Origin: Gadus chalcogrammus
Lineage: Eukaryota > Chordata > Actinopteri > Gadiformes > Gadidae
DNA length: 64,000 bases
Direction: 5' to 3'
NCBI RefSeq assembly: GCF_026213295.1
Contig: NC_079415.1
Location: 23,559,610-23,623,609 of the forward strand
Position 1 is the first letter of the stretch, and each line of letters opens with the position of its first letter. This document shows, in pieces, positions 44,689-54,309 of the stretch. The position numbers and the translations under genes were made by a program. Below the pieces are notes generated by a model that saw only the letters and a list, made by a program, of their open reading frames with translations, was not told the DNA's origin and made no database searches.

Positions 44689-46490
44689 CAGGCACGTGCA
44701 CAGACATTTTGGGGGGCAGGTGCTCAAAAAAAAAAAAAGGGCACCCATCGCCAAAATTATTTATGAAATTAAAAATAGTAATAATAAATAAAAAAAACAC
44801 AGAAGGAGGTTTTCAACTTATCTATTTATTTGTGTTAACAAACTAGATCAAATGATCAAATTGAATAAGTAAATGAATAACAGGCATAAACAGACAAAAC
44901 AAGGCCATATTGTATAAGCAAATAGTATGTTAAATAATCGAACAATATTCTAACTTAAAACTTATCAAAACTCTGCTCTGGATAAATAAAAGGATCTTCA
45001 CAGGAGCATCCTCCTTGGTGCCATGTCTTGGAAGATTTGTATCACTTCACTGTGATTTATTTCAATGTCTTGCTCAATGGCAAGCAGGAGAAGGTCAGAG
45101 AGTCTTTCTTCCCCACAGAGACTCCTGAGCCTGTTCTTTATAATCTTCAGTTTTGAAAAGGATCTTTCCACTGAAGCTGTTGTCACTGGCAGTGTTGCAT
45201 AGATCCTTACCATCTTCACAAATGTTGGAAAGATGAGCTGGCCAGAGTTCTCCTCCACAATGGCAAGGATTTCTTGCAGGTTCTTCGAGGGAAAGCTGGA
45301 GTGGAACACCTTTACCTCTGTCTTCAGCTGGTCCTCATTTTCCTCATAGAAGTCACAAAGAACATGGACAGCTTCCTCTGCCTCTGGGTTTGGGGTGCTT
45401 GTCCAGTTGGCACACACTGTTAGAGAGTGGAAGGACCGTATGATTGAGCCAGTTGGACTTCCAGTGATGCTCCTATGGAATCTCCTGTTGAGCTCTGCAG
45501 TCAAGGTGCTCAACAGGAGATTCCAATGTGTAGTACACATTCTTCCTGTAGTATGACTCCAAAGAGTCAATCTCATCACTCACTTGTGATGCAGTTGTGC
45601 TTTGGTTGAAACGCACTGGCACTTTCCGTTTCCTCTCCTGGCCAGGCACAACGGTAGGTAAAGGAATGTTGAGAGCCTCTGCCTTCTCTGACGCACCTTG
45701 AAATATCTCGGCAAACTTCTCCTCAGACCTCAATGCTTGTATTGTGTGAATAACACCATCAATTAGCTTGTAGGCTGTGGAGTGGTCCAGTCCTTCTTCT
45801 TGCAGAGCGTTTGATGCAAGAGCAGTGACTTCAAATGCTGGGGTGGTGATTTCCATGCAGAGGATGAATGCGAAGTTAATCGCATTACTGTACATTTTTG
45901 CATCCCCTAGGGCCAGGTCAGGTGGAATTCTTTCACAGATCTCATTGAGGAGCATCATAATAGCCTCCAGATTTTTCTGAAGGGCCTTCAGTGCTTGTTC
46001 CCTGCAAGCCCAACGGGTATCTGAAAGCCTCTTGAGCTCCACAATACGTCCCTTTGGATGCAGGGACTGCTGCAATCTGACTAAAGCAGCATGGCGCTTT
46101 GAGGAGCCACTGCAAAAGGCATACAGCTTCTCAACCAGGTTGAAGAAGGTCACAAAGTGCTTGTTTGACTTTGAGGCTTCCACCAGGACCAAGTTCAGGC
46201 AGTGTGCTTTGCAGTGCACATAGAGGGCCTTCTCATTCAGTGTGCGTATTCTGGCTTGAAGGCCATTGTACATGCCACTCGTGTTGGCTGCTCCATCATA
46301 GCCCTGGCTATACATATTTTTCACCTCCAGACCATTCTTCTGTAGAAGGGAGACTACAGTTTTCTCCAGCTCCTGAAAAAAAAAAAATAAAAAAAAATTG
46401 GGCTCAAGAAAAAAAAGGGCACTTTTTCTCAACCAGGGCACAAGGGCTGGTGCTTGAGCACCACTTGGGGTCTATCTGTGCACGTGCCTG
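44689..46490 (-). mobile_element. hAT element (ZMYM1/TTF-like), 5'-truncated
   Basis: Terminal inverted repeats are exact: CAGGCACGTGCACAGA and TCTGTGCACGTGCCTG. The first 60 bp inside each end also match imperfectly (GGTGCTCAA; TTGAGCACC). No matching 8-bp flanks were found. The interior holds the second half of a hAT transposase on minus. Confidence 0.85.
44998..46380 (-). pseudogene. hAT transposase, ZMYM1-like, C-terminal two-thirds
   Basis: Starts in ELEKTVVSLLQKNGLEVKN and shows MYSQGYDGAANTSGMYNGLQ, the hAT block with the second catalytic Asp, then YVHCKAHCLNLVLVEA, LKRLSDTRWACREQAL with the W of the hAT core, and the C-terminal dimerisation block VRIYATLPVTTASVERSFSK followed by LKIIKNRLRS. 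The N-terminal TTF/ZMYM zinc finger and first Asp are absent. The frame shifts near 45500 where a 17-bp sequence is present as an inverted duplicate. Lysine-poor A-runs at 46380-46425 mark the truncation point. Confidence 0.85.
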
Positions 46491-47339
46491 CGCACAACTG
46501 TAGCTTAAGTTACTCTTAACTTATATATATATTAATATAATATAATAATAATAATAATATATAAATATATATATATAAAGTCGTGTGTGTATAGCTCATA
46601 CACATGACAGGACACGCATATTTTTTCAATTTTTATTCATGCAGAATATTTACATACTATTTGAAAATGAAAGAGGCTGGGATTTTGTTTATATTTTTCA
46701 GTAGTATATGCCTAAATGAGGCCGTAGCACAGTTAACGGACGAGCAGAGGTGGTGACGTCATCGAGTCCGCTGCTGTTCCAATTGCAGGTACGTACTCGC
46801 GTGCTCGCAAGTCTGTTCAAGTACGTGCTTGCAAGTCATCGAGTCCGTAGTACGCGTGCTAGGAATTGAGAAACGGCCATAGCTGTACCGTACTACACTG
46901 TCAAGTGTAGTACCGTCAAGTAGTAGACACTGAACAGAAATAGTATGTACTAAGTATTCATGTCATACACCGTTTGAAAGCTTTAAATCTCAGGAATGTC
47001 ATCCAATGTCAACCATACGGTGGAATAAATATGTTTAGCGAATATAGATCAAAAATATCCTAGTGTCTTAGGTCAAAATAGCACCCCTCAACCTCCTCCT
47101 CCCTTGGTGCATTCTAACTTTATCGTCGTTGTGGATATCCTTAGCAATGAGTTGATACTTCATGTTGGGTCTTGAAATGTTCATAAGAGTCTGCAGAAAT
47201 CGAATATCAATATTATTAACGCTGCAATGTTTTTTTATAGAAAACTGCGATTCAGGGTTTGAATTCCGCTATTGTCATCTGATTCATGGAATCCATGTGT
47301 TTGCCAGGGTCTCACGGTGCGAGCCCTCACACATGTCTG
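46491..47339. other. Unassigned interval
   Basis: AT-rich; 46750-46870 contains repeated CATCGAGTCCG and ACGTGCTTGCAAG words. No coding sequence or known repeat recognised. Confidence 0.4.
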
Positions 47340-47732
47340 TAAAGCCTTGATTCCACCGGAGGCGTACGCGCCGCGGGTCGGCTGCGCCGCGGTCACCGCT
47401 GCTGATCGCTTCCACTCTAATCAATGAGACCATTTCCACCGGGCGCGCCGCGGAACGTTTCAGCAGCGTCCCAGGAGCGGCACGTGGCGCCGCGGCGCTA
47501 TCTTTCCGTCCAATTCTATTTTTGCCGCGAGCCGCTGCTAAACCGCGTCAATTTCGACAGAGCAGGTCGAGCCGGGTAGGAAGTGAAAAGTAAAAGCCAT
47601 AGAGCATCCGGTCAATTTTCAAAATAAAACACAATACTCAGCTCATGTAACTTCACATCAACATTATTACGTCATGACCGGTGGCACCAGGTCAGCAGTC
47701 AATCAATCAAAGGGTCTCAGAGGGTCGGCAAC

Positions 47733-47865
47733 ATGGACGACGAGAGACTCATTGTCGAAGTTCAGCAACATGAAGTAATTTATGTACCAAATCATCCTTT
47801 TTATAAGGAAAATGTCAGAAAGGACAAAGCGTGGCATTTAATTGCAATAGTTTTGGGACTGGAAG
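47733..47865 (+). CDS. MADF-like first exon, Harbinger copy C
   Basis: 44 codons plus one base: MDDERLIVEVQQHEVIYVPN, HPFYKENVRKDKAWHLIAIV, LGLEG. Matches the first helices of an MADF (Myb/SANT-like) DNA-binding domain, with the tryptophan. The rest of the domain, normally in a second exon, is not present in the element, so it can only be a truncated or spliced-to-flank product. Confidence 0.65.
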
Positions 47866-47967
47866 GTGAGTACATTAGGTTTAGGATTATCGCGTGATCT
47901 CGTGATCTCGCGTGAATACGGCTGGCTCGCAAGGCAGCCAAAGCCTTGCGAGCGTTCCGCGGCGCGT

Positions 47968-48351
47968 TGTGGCATCCCGCCACGGAAGCCTCGGCCTGGA
48001 CAGGCCCGGGGTACCGTAAAGGACTGGGTATACCACCCCCACCCACCAGCCGGCGATGGAGAGCAGCCCTTTCGGCACCCCAATCAGGGTGATTGGGGGA
48101 CACCTGGCCGAAAGCACGGGAGCCATTTTAAAAGGAGGCACAGCACAGCACAGCAGGGGTCGGGTGCAGGAAGGAAGGGCTCGTGGCAAGGAGAGAGCCT
48201 AGAGGCCCACGGAGGCCCTAGAGACCACGTCTCCTTCTTTGATTGTTTGAGTTAAGTTGATTGTTAAATAAATGCCTGAAATGGCTTTAACCCCAATGCC
48301 GAGCGAGTTTTGTACGTGGATTCCGGCTCAACCGAGCACCGGGATACCACA
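47968..48351 (+). repeat. 5' LTR of compact LTR element
   Basis: 384 bp, TG..CA. It has GTTAAATAAATGCC near 48266 as polyadenylation signal and TTTTAAAAGG near 48127 as possible TATA-like element. The ends GTGGCATC and GATACCAC are an imperfect inverted pair. Confidence 0.92.
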
Positions 48352-48370
48352 CTTGGTGGAGAATGCAGGC

Positions 48371-49498
48371 ATGAGGAAGATCCCACTACGACCCCCCGGT
48401 ACAGACGCCGCCGACGCAAGAGACGCTGCCGCAGCCGCACGGGATGTCGCCGCCGCCGCCAGAGACGTCGCCGCTGCCGCAAGAGACGCTGCTGCCGCCG
48501 CAAGAGACACTGCTGCCGCCGCAAGAGACGCTGCTGCCGCCGCAAGAGACGCTGCTGCCGCCGCAAAGGACGCCGCCGCCGCCGCAAGGGACGTCGCCGC
48601 CGCCGCAAGGGACGCCGCCGCCGCCGCAAGGGACGCCGCTGCCGCAGCAGGAGAGAAGGCTGCAGCGCGAGACCGGGACGTGACAGTGCCGTCGGCCTAC
48701 GCGGACGTGGGGACGGGCCGGCCCTGCATGCTGGCGACATGTTGGGCAAAGGAAGCGTCCGGGTGCCCAACCGTACCTGCGAGGGTGATGTCCAAACAGA
48801 CGCAGGCCATAGTGGACACTGGCAGCATGGTCACCCTCCTCCGGCCCGACCTGGCGGGGGGAAGGGAAGGGTCACCAATGGAGGTGACATGCGTACACGG
48901 GGACACACGAACATACAAGACCTGCCACGTGGTTGTCCGGACACCACAGGGGGTGTTTACGGCTAGGGCAGGGGTCGTGCCACACCTCCCGATGCCGTTC
49001 CTAATCGGGAAGGATTGCCCGATATTTCGCCGGCTTTGGGACCCGGCACGAGAGTCCCGGGGGAAGGAGAGATGCGGTCGCCGCCGCGGCAGGAGAGGCA
49101 GCCGCCGCCGGCGCAGCGGGAGACGAAGCGGCGGGAGACGAAGCGGCGGGAGACGAGGCGGCGGGAGACGAGGCGGCGGGAGACGAGGCGGCCGGAGACG
49201 ACGCTGCCGGAGACGACGCTGCCGGAGACGACGCTGCCGGAGACGACGCTGCCGGAGACGACGCTGCCGGAGACGACGCAGCCGGAGACGACGCAGCCGA
49301 CGCCCTGTCACGGCGAGATACCAGCCTGGGCGGGTCCCTCGGCTACCTGGGGCTTGGACAAAGGGTGGAGGAGTGTGGCATCCCGCCACGGAAGCCTCGG
49401 CCTGGACAGGCCCGGGGTACCGTAAAGGACTGGGTATACCACCCCCACCCACCAGCCGGCGATGGAGAGCAGCCCTTTCGGCAGCCCAATCAGGGTGA
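48371..49498 (+). CDS. Ala/Arg-repeat plus retroviral-type aspartic protease ORF
   Basis: I start at the first ATG after the LTR (MRKIPLRPPG); an ATG at 48272 inside the LTR is in frame. Residues about 10-100 are AAAAARD-type repeats from a triplet minisatellite. Then a single aspartic protease domain follows with AIVDTGSMVTLLRPDL (DTGS at 48815-48826) and a C-terminal PFLIGKDCPIF, as in Gypsy proteases. After it come basic RRSGGRRGGG repeats and a tail that reads into the 3' LTR, ending at 49498. The frame is fully open for about 375 codons. What the repeats do is unknown. Confidence 0.75.
   Translation: MRKIPLRPPGTDAADARDAAAAARDVAAAARDVAAAARDAAAAARDTAAAARDAAAAARDAAAAAKDAAAAARDVAAAARDAAAAARDAAAAAGEKAAARDRDVTVPSAYADVGTGRPCMLATCWAKEASGCPTVPARVMSKQTQAIVDTGSMVTLLRPDLAGGREGSPMEVTCVHGDTRTYKTCHVVVRTPQGVFTARAGVVPHLPMPFLIGKDCPIFRRLWDPARESRGKERCGRRRGRRGSRRRRSGRRSGGRRSGGRRGGGRRGGGRRGGRRRRCRRRRCRRRRCRRRRCRRRRCRRRRSRRRRSRRPVTARYQPGRVPRLPGAWTKGGGVWHPATEASAWTGPGYRKGLGIPPPPTSRRWRAALSAAQSG
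48405..48660 (+). repeat. Triplet-based minisatellite 1
   Basis: About eleven 21-24 bp units of GCCGCCGCAAGAGACGCTGC type. In frame it encodes AAAAARD units; other frames are Arg- or Pro-rich. Confidence 0.92.
49105..49310 (+). repeat. Minisatellite 2 (15-bp units)
   Basis: GGCGGGAGACGAGGC units, followed by CGGAGACGACGCTGC units, about 13 in total; a separate array from minisatellite 1 though it shares the GAGACG word. Confidence 0.92.
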
Positions 49499-49757
49499 TT
49501 GGGGGACACCTGGCCGAAAGCACGGGAGCCATTTTAAAAGGAGGCACAGCACAGCACAGCAGGGTTCGGGTGCAGGAAGGAAGGGCTCGTGGCAAGGAGA
49601 GAGCCTAGAGGCCCACGGAGGCCCTAGAGACCACGTCTCCTTCTTTGATTGTTTGAGTTAAGTTGATTGTTAAATAAATGCCTGAAATGGCTTTAACCCC
49701 AATGCCGAGCGAGTTTTGTACGTGGATTCCGGCTCAACCGAGCACCGGGATACCACA
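49374..49757 (+). repeat. 3' LTR of compact LTR element
   Basis: 384 bp. Differs from the 5' LTR at GGCAGCCCAAT (GGCACCCCAAT) and CAGGGTTCGG (CAGGGGTCGG). Confidence 0.92.
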
Positions 49758-49787
49758 GCGTACACGTCCGGTGGGATCCCGGTGTAA

Positions 49788-50249
49788 GACCAATACTTCC
49801 TTGTTTACAAGCGTTACAAGCCAATGAGGCGATCACTATTAAAACGGGGCATGTATACTTTGATTGACAGCTACACCAGCAGACAGCAAGGGTCGGGGAC
49901 GGGCCTTAGATATCCCTATAGCCAATGAAAAGACCTTTCTGACGATATTCAGCATGTCAAACAACGTCTCACGTGTGGTTGAGAAAACAAATGCGCAAGG
50001 GGTGTGCGTAAACTAACAGGCTTTTCCCCAGAGTGCGAGTGTGAAGCAAGTGGTTGAATTGCGCGCTCGTGTGTGGTTTTATTTTTATTTACTTTTGTGA
50101 GTTTGGTTTTATGAACATTTTGAAAGATGCTGTCACGTTAAAATTGTATCGGGGGCGAAAATTGTACCGGCCTACGTCATCAGTTCTTGACAAATTCCAA
50201 ACCTGCCTGGCAACAGACGACGCGATCGTCTGTTGCCTGGCAACGGGCG
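49788..50249. other. Unassigned interval
   Basis: No gene recognised. 50207-50256 contains a CCTGGCAAC-flanked palindrome AGACGACGCGATCGTCT beside the hAT insertion site. Confidence 0.4.
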
Positions 50250-50257
50250 ATCGCGTC

Positions 50258-52243
50258 TAGTGGTGGATTCAATGATTCGTTTCCGTGACCCAGTTCGCGT
50301 GATTCAGTTCGCCACGAGGAGTCGTTCGCGAAACGTTCCTTCGTTCGTCCGTTCAGTCGAGTTTCCGGTAGCACTAACTCCCCTGAGTCTGACTGACTCA
50401 GCTGAGAACCGTGCAATGGGGTCCCATTCCATGATGCGATTTACCGCTACCGGAAACCATTCTGAACGAACATATGATTCGTGAACGACTCCTCCACATT
50501 CAGTCGAGTTTCCGGTGAATCTGTAAATATTCTAGAACACACGGGAGTCCTGGAGCTCTATCTAAATATTATCATATAGCCTACACAGATATCTATATCA
50601 TATGATATATAATATCACGGCCAAAAGCTGTGTGAGCCGATATTATGAATCTCAAACGACCGCGTTGGGTTCTCCGACGTTCCTGGTTCTTCAACGTCCA
50701 CATCAATGTGAATACACACACTGTAACGCAAGTGTTTCTTGTCGGTTCTTTGACGTGTCTTGTATTTCCACAACGAGACTGTCGTGGGGGTTATCTGAGC
50801 CATGGTTGAGAAGGAATTGGGGGAAAGGAACTTTGGTTTGACTCGCTGAAGTACATGAACTGCGACATGCCACCGGTTGCCGCGAGGCACCATCGCCCGG
50901 CAGCGGGCAGCCGGCAGCGGGCAGCCGGCAGCGGGCAGCCGGCAGCGGGCAGCCGGCAGCGGGCAGCCGGCAGCGGGCAGCCGGCAGCGGGCAGCCGGCA
51001 GCGGGCAGCCGGCAGCCGGCAGCGGGCAGCCGGCAGCGGGCAGCCGGCAGCGGGCAGCGGGCAGCCGGCAGCGGGCAGCCGGCAGCAGGCAGCGCGCGGT
51101 TCAGTCGACTTCAGGTTGATGTGAAAGTGGAAGAACCAGAGACGTCGCAGAATCCGACAGTCGTTTGTGATTCATAATATCGTCTGGAGGCGCACACATT
51201 ATGTTATATGATATAGATATCTATGTATTATATGATATTATTTAGATATAGAGCTCCAGAACTGTAACGCAAGTGTTGTACACTTCCTTGTTATTTGGAT
51301 AACCGTTCTGCTGTTGGTGTGATGGCGCATAACACGTCGGACTCTCGTCTCTGGTATTTCTACAACGAGACTCGTATTGGGGGTTATCTCAGCCAAGGTT
51401 GAGAATGAATGGGGGGGGAAGGAACTTTGGCTTTGACTCCCTCAAAAACATGAACCACGACATGGAGGAGAAAGGGATTGTTGGCGGCGATGTCTCCCGC
51501 TTGAGCCCCGCTGAGGGACCACCGCCGGAGGCGGAGGTGCATAAGCGCTGCCCGGCAAAGATCCCTTTCTCCTCCTTGTCGTGGTTCATGTTCTTGAGGG
51601 AGTAAAAGCCAAAGTTCCTTCCCCCCAATTCATTCTCAACCTTGGCTGAGATAACCCCCAATACGAGTCTCGTTGTAGAAATACCAGAGACGAGAGTCCG
51701 ACGTGTTATGCGCCATCACACCAACAGCAGAACGGTTATCCAAATATCAAGGAAGTGTACAACACTTGCGTTACAGTCCTGGAGCTCTATATCTAAATAA
51801 TATCATATAATACATAGATATCTATATCATATAACATATTGTGTGCGCCTCCAGACGATATTATGAATCACAAACGACTTTGTCGGGTTCTGCGACGTCT
51901 CTGGTTCTTCCACTTTCACATCAACCTGAAGTCGACTGAACCGCGCGCTGCCGGCTGCCCGGAAACTCGACTGAACGTGGAGGAGTCGTTCGCGATTCAG
52001 CCTAGTTTCCAGTAACGGTGAATCGCATCATGGAATGCACGCCATTGCACGGTTCTCAGCTGAGTCAGTCAGACTCAGGGGAGTTAGTGCTACCGGAAAC
52101 TCGTTTGTTCGTTCAGTCGAGTTTCCAGTGAATCGAATGGTGAACGAGACGACCGAACGAACGAGGGAGACGAACCGGTTCAGTTCGTTTGTCCTAAAGA
52201 CTCGGTCATTCGAACCGGTTCGCGAACGAACGAGCCAACACTA
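50258..52243. mobile_element. hAT-like foldback element with large internal palindrome
   Basis: Flanking 8-mers ATCGCGTC (50250-50257) and ATCGTGTC (52244-52251) match at seven of eight. Ends TAGTGGTGGATTC and, inverted, TAGTGTTGGCTCG, rich in TTCGTTCG words. Inside, about 51083-51505 and 51530-51960 are near-perfect inverted copies around a short GC-rich centre near 51520. The part 50550-50870 is a diverged direct copy of arm material, with a 14-bp minisatellite (50898-51096) between. No transposase. Confidence 0.8.
50898..51096. repeat. CAGCCGGCAGCGGG minisatellite
   Basis: About 14 copies of a 14-bp unit, with 7-bp variants toward the right end. Long open frames across it are artefacts of the repeat. 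Only a trace (GCTGCCGGCTGCCCGG near 51948) exists in the opposite arm, so the array expanded on one side only. Confidence 0.95.
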
Positions 52244-52331
52244 ATCGTGTCGAATGACGTAGGAAGGTTCTTGGACAGTCGCGAACTTTCATGCTCGTTC
52301 ATTGCACTCCTTCATTGAGCGTGATAAGACA

Positions 52332-52631
52332 GGTTTTTGAAACCTGCTTTAAACACTCATTTTACTAGCTAAATTCGATTAAACAATTCAATACAATACA
52401 AATATAAAGTAAAAACAAGTGTTATCTAGCGATCCGCTATCTGTATTATGTTATTTGGTGTTCGGCAACATAAGCGCGAATGGTTTTTGAAACCTGCTAT
52501 AAGCACTCAGTTTACTAGCTAAATTCGATTAAACAATTCAATACAATACAAATATAAAGTAAAAGCAAGTGTTATCTAGCGATCCGTTATCTGTATTATG
52601 TTATTTCGTCTTTGGAAACATGAGCCGAATG
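52332..52631. repeat. Tandem duplication, 2 x 150 bp
   Basis: Two copies starting GGTTTTTGAAACCTGCT at 52332 and 52482, about 95% alike, followed by the start of a third. No coding content. Confidence 0.93.
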
Positions 52632-52925
52632 TTTTTTGAATCATGCCCGGCAACGGACAACCCAATCTAATCAGTTGTGAAATCAAGTGTGTAAGAGGTT
52701 TTTAAAAACAACCTTAAAACCATCAACGTGGTACAAACAGAAAGAAATTACATCTCATCCCCCATTAAGGCTCGATTCCACCGGAGGCGTACACGCCGCG
52801 GGACGGCTGCGCCGCAGTCACCGCTGCTGATCGCTTCCACTCTAATCAATGAGACCATTTCCACCGGGCGCGCCGCGGAACGTTTCAGCAGCGTCCCAGG
52901 AGCGGCGTGCCGCGGCGCGGCGCTA

Positions 52926-53569
52926 TGTGATGGAAAATCTACATGTTATGTTCAGGGTCTTATAAAATGTATTTCTTAGCGTTTCATGTGATGTAATCTG
53001 GTTTCACATCCCGTTCTTGGAATCTTGCTATTCTGCAAGGTCTTCTAAAATGTAATTCTTAGTGTTTCATGTGATGTAATCTGGTTTCACATTCCGTTTC
53101 CATGTTGTCTGTAGTTTGGTTTGGGCCTGTTTTACTTGACCCCCTGGGGAGCGTAGAGAAGCAAAGGGTGATAAGGAACAGCCTCAACCACCTTTTGCCC
53201 TCTGAAGAAACTTCAAGCAATAGATTAACATCTGGTTAACAAAGGTTTTTGGTTTTATGGGGGGGACACCCCCTCCAGATGCCAACCCAAGTGAATAAAA
53301 ACTCATTACTTTCAAACACTCAGTGGACTTCTCCCCAGCGTACCTTCAGAGAATGAAGTAACACGCAAAGAGAAGCTCCCATCTGGGGCCTCAGATTATT
53401 GTAATGTATGCCTGTTATGTTGTTTGTTGATGCATGTTGTGATGTATCTTTGTTCGTACTTTTAATACAAATATATATAACCACTAATTGTCAACAGTAT
53501 TGTGTGCTTTTTGCATCTAAATATCTCATCTGCTTAGACGCAATATCTGATACAGAAATTGCCACGACA
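52926..53569 (+). repeat. 5' LTR of young retrovirus
   Basis: 644 bp, TGTGATGG..ACGACA. In the first 160 bp a segment containing ATTCTTAGTGTTTCATGTGA is present twice in tandem (period about 83 bp), as enhancer repeats often are. AATAAA occurs at about 53296. Confidence 0.95.
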
Positions 53570-53572
53570 GTT

Positions 53573-53590
53573 TGGGGGCTCGTCCGGGAT
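53573..53590 (+). other. Retroviral primer-binding site, tRNA-Pro
   Basis: TGGGGGCTCGTCCGGGAT, 18 bases complementary to the 3' end of proline tRNA, three bases after the 5' LTR. Confidence 0.95.
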
Positions 53591-54153
53591 ATCTAACCTG
53601 AAGATCGCGTGAAAAATCCCTAGGTGTCTGCCAAGTCAGGTCTGAGGATTCGGTCTCAGTCCCAAAGCCCTACCTCGCCTCCAGGTGACTGTAACCAGAC
53701 TAATGGGGTCGAGCGAAGGGTGTCTGTGGGGGATGAAGTAGGGGTTCTTCAGTACGGTATCCAAAGGAAAAATAATTCGAGCAGGTGAGATCACAATACT
53801 GTTAAAGCTTCCAAATAAAATCCGTTACAGGAACGGTATATAAATGTTTCGGTAAACGTAAACTTATATCTAAACTTAGGCCTCGTTCAAAGAAACTCTG
53901 TTATAGGAACATGCGGTAGCTCCGTTTCGCTTCCGTCAATATATATGGCTATATAGGTAACAGAAAGGGCAGCTAGGGTCTGTCAGGGACGGTAAAGGGA
54001 AACCCGTTGAAGCGCGGTTGGTGTTATATATATATATAAATAATAATAATAGGTATTCATTAATAAATATATGTATATGTGTGTAGTAACAAGGAGGTTT
54101 CGGCGATATTAGATAATTTGTTAAATAATAACTAGTGTAAAAGGATCTAAAAT

Positions 54154-54309
54154 ATGGGGAACAAATCTGGAAAAACTGAGATAACGGGACCTGCGAAGGT
54201 GATGTTGGAGAAGCATGGCGAAGCGGCTCTGGAGGGTTTAAAATATTGGTGCCAACTGGGTTTTCCTGAAATGGGGAGTTTTAGCTTAAAACGGTTGTTG
54301 AAGTTTTAA
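54154..54309 (+). pseudogene. gag: Retroviral Gag matrix start, truncated
   Basis: A 51-codon frame opening MGNKSGK, a myristoylation-type start as in gammaretroviral matrix proteins, stopped by TAA at 54307-54309. Further downstream at 54475-54486 another frame encodes PPPY within a Pro-rich stretch, the late-domain motif that recruits budding machinery. The two are out of register and separated by stops, so Gag is broken. Confidence 0.65.

Larger units (their letters stand above)
47968..49757 (+). mobile_element. Compact, very young, protease-only LTR retrotransposon
   Basis: GCGT at 47964-47967 and 49758-49761. Both LTRs are 384 bp (47968-48351; 49374-49757) and differ at two positions that I can see. 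The primer site after the 5' LTR reads TGGTGGAGAATGC, near an alanine-tRNA site. A purine tract AAAGGGTGGAGGAG precedes the 3' LTR. The interior is only 1022 bp and holds one ORF with an aspartic protease and two triplet-rich minisatellites. RT, RNase H and integrase are absent, so it must be mobilised in trans. Confidence 0.9.
47343..49784 (+). mobile_element. MADF-type Harbinger element, copy C, split by an LTR element
   Basis: TAA at 47340-47342 and 49785-49787. Left end AGCCTTGATTCCACCGG, right end CCGGTGGGATCCCGGTG. Intact MADF first exon on plus, 47733-47865, with ATG and donor GTGAGT. The LTR element at 47968-49757 sits in its right subterminal GCGCGT repeat. Confidence 0.85.

Noticed and set aside
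48310..48966. Arg-rich and Pro-rich open frames overlapping the protease ORF
   Set aside because: Alternative frames of the same triplet repeats; the protease frame has DTGS and extends without break.
50855..51124. Open frames of AAGSGQP-type repeats
   Set aside because: They only translate the 14-bp minisatellite.
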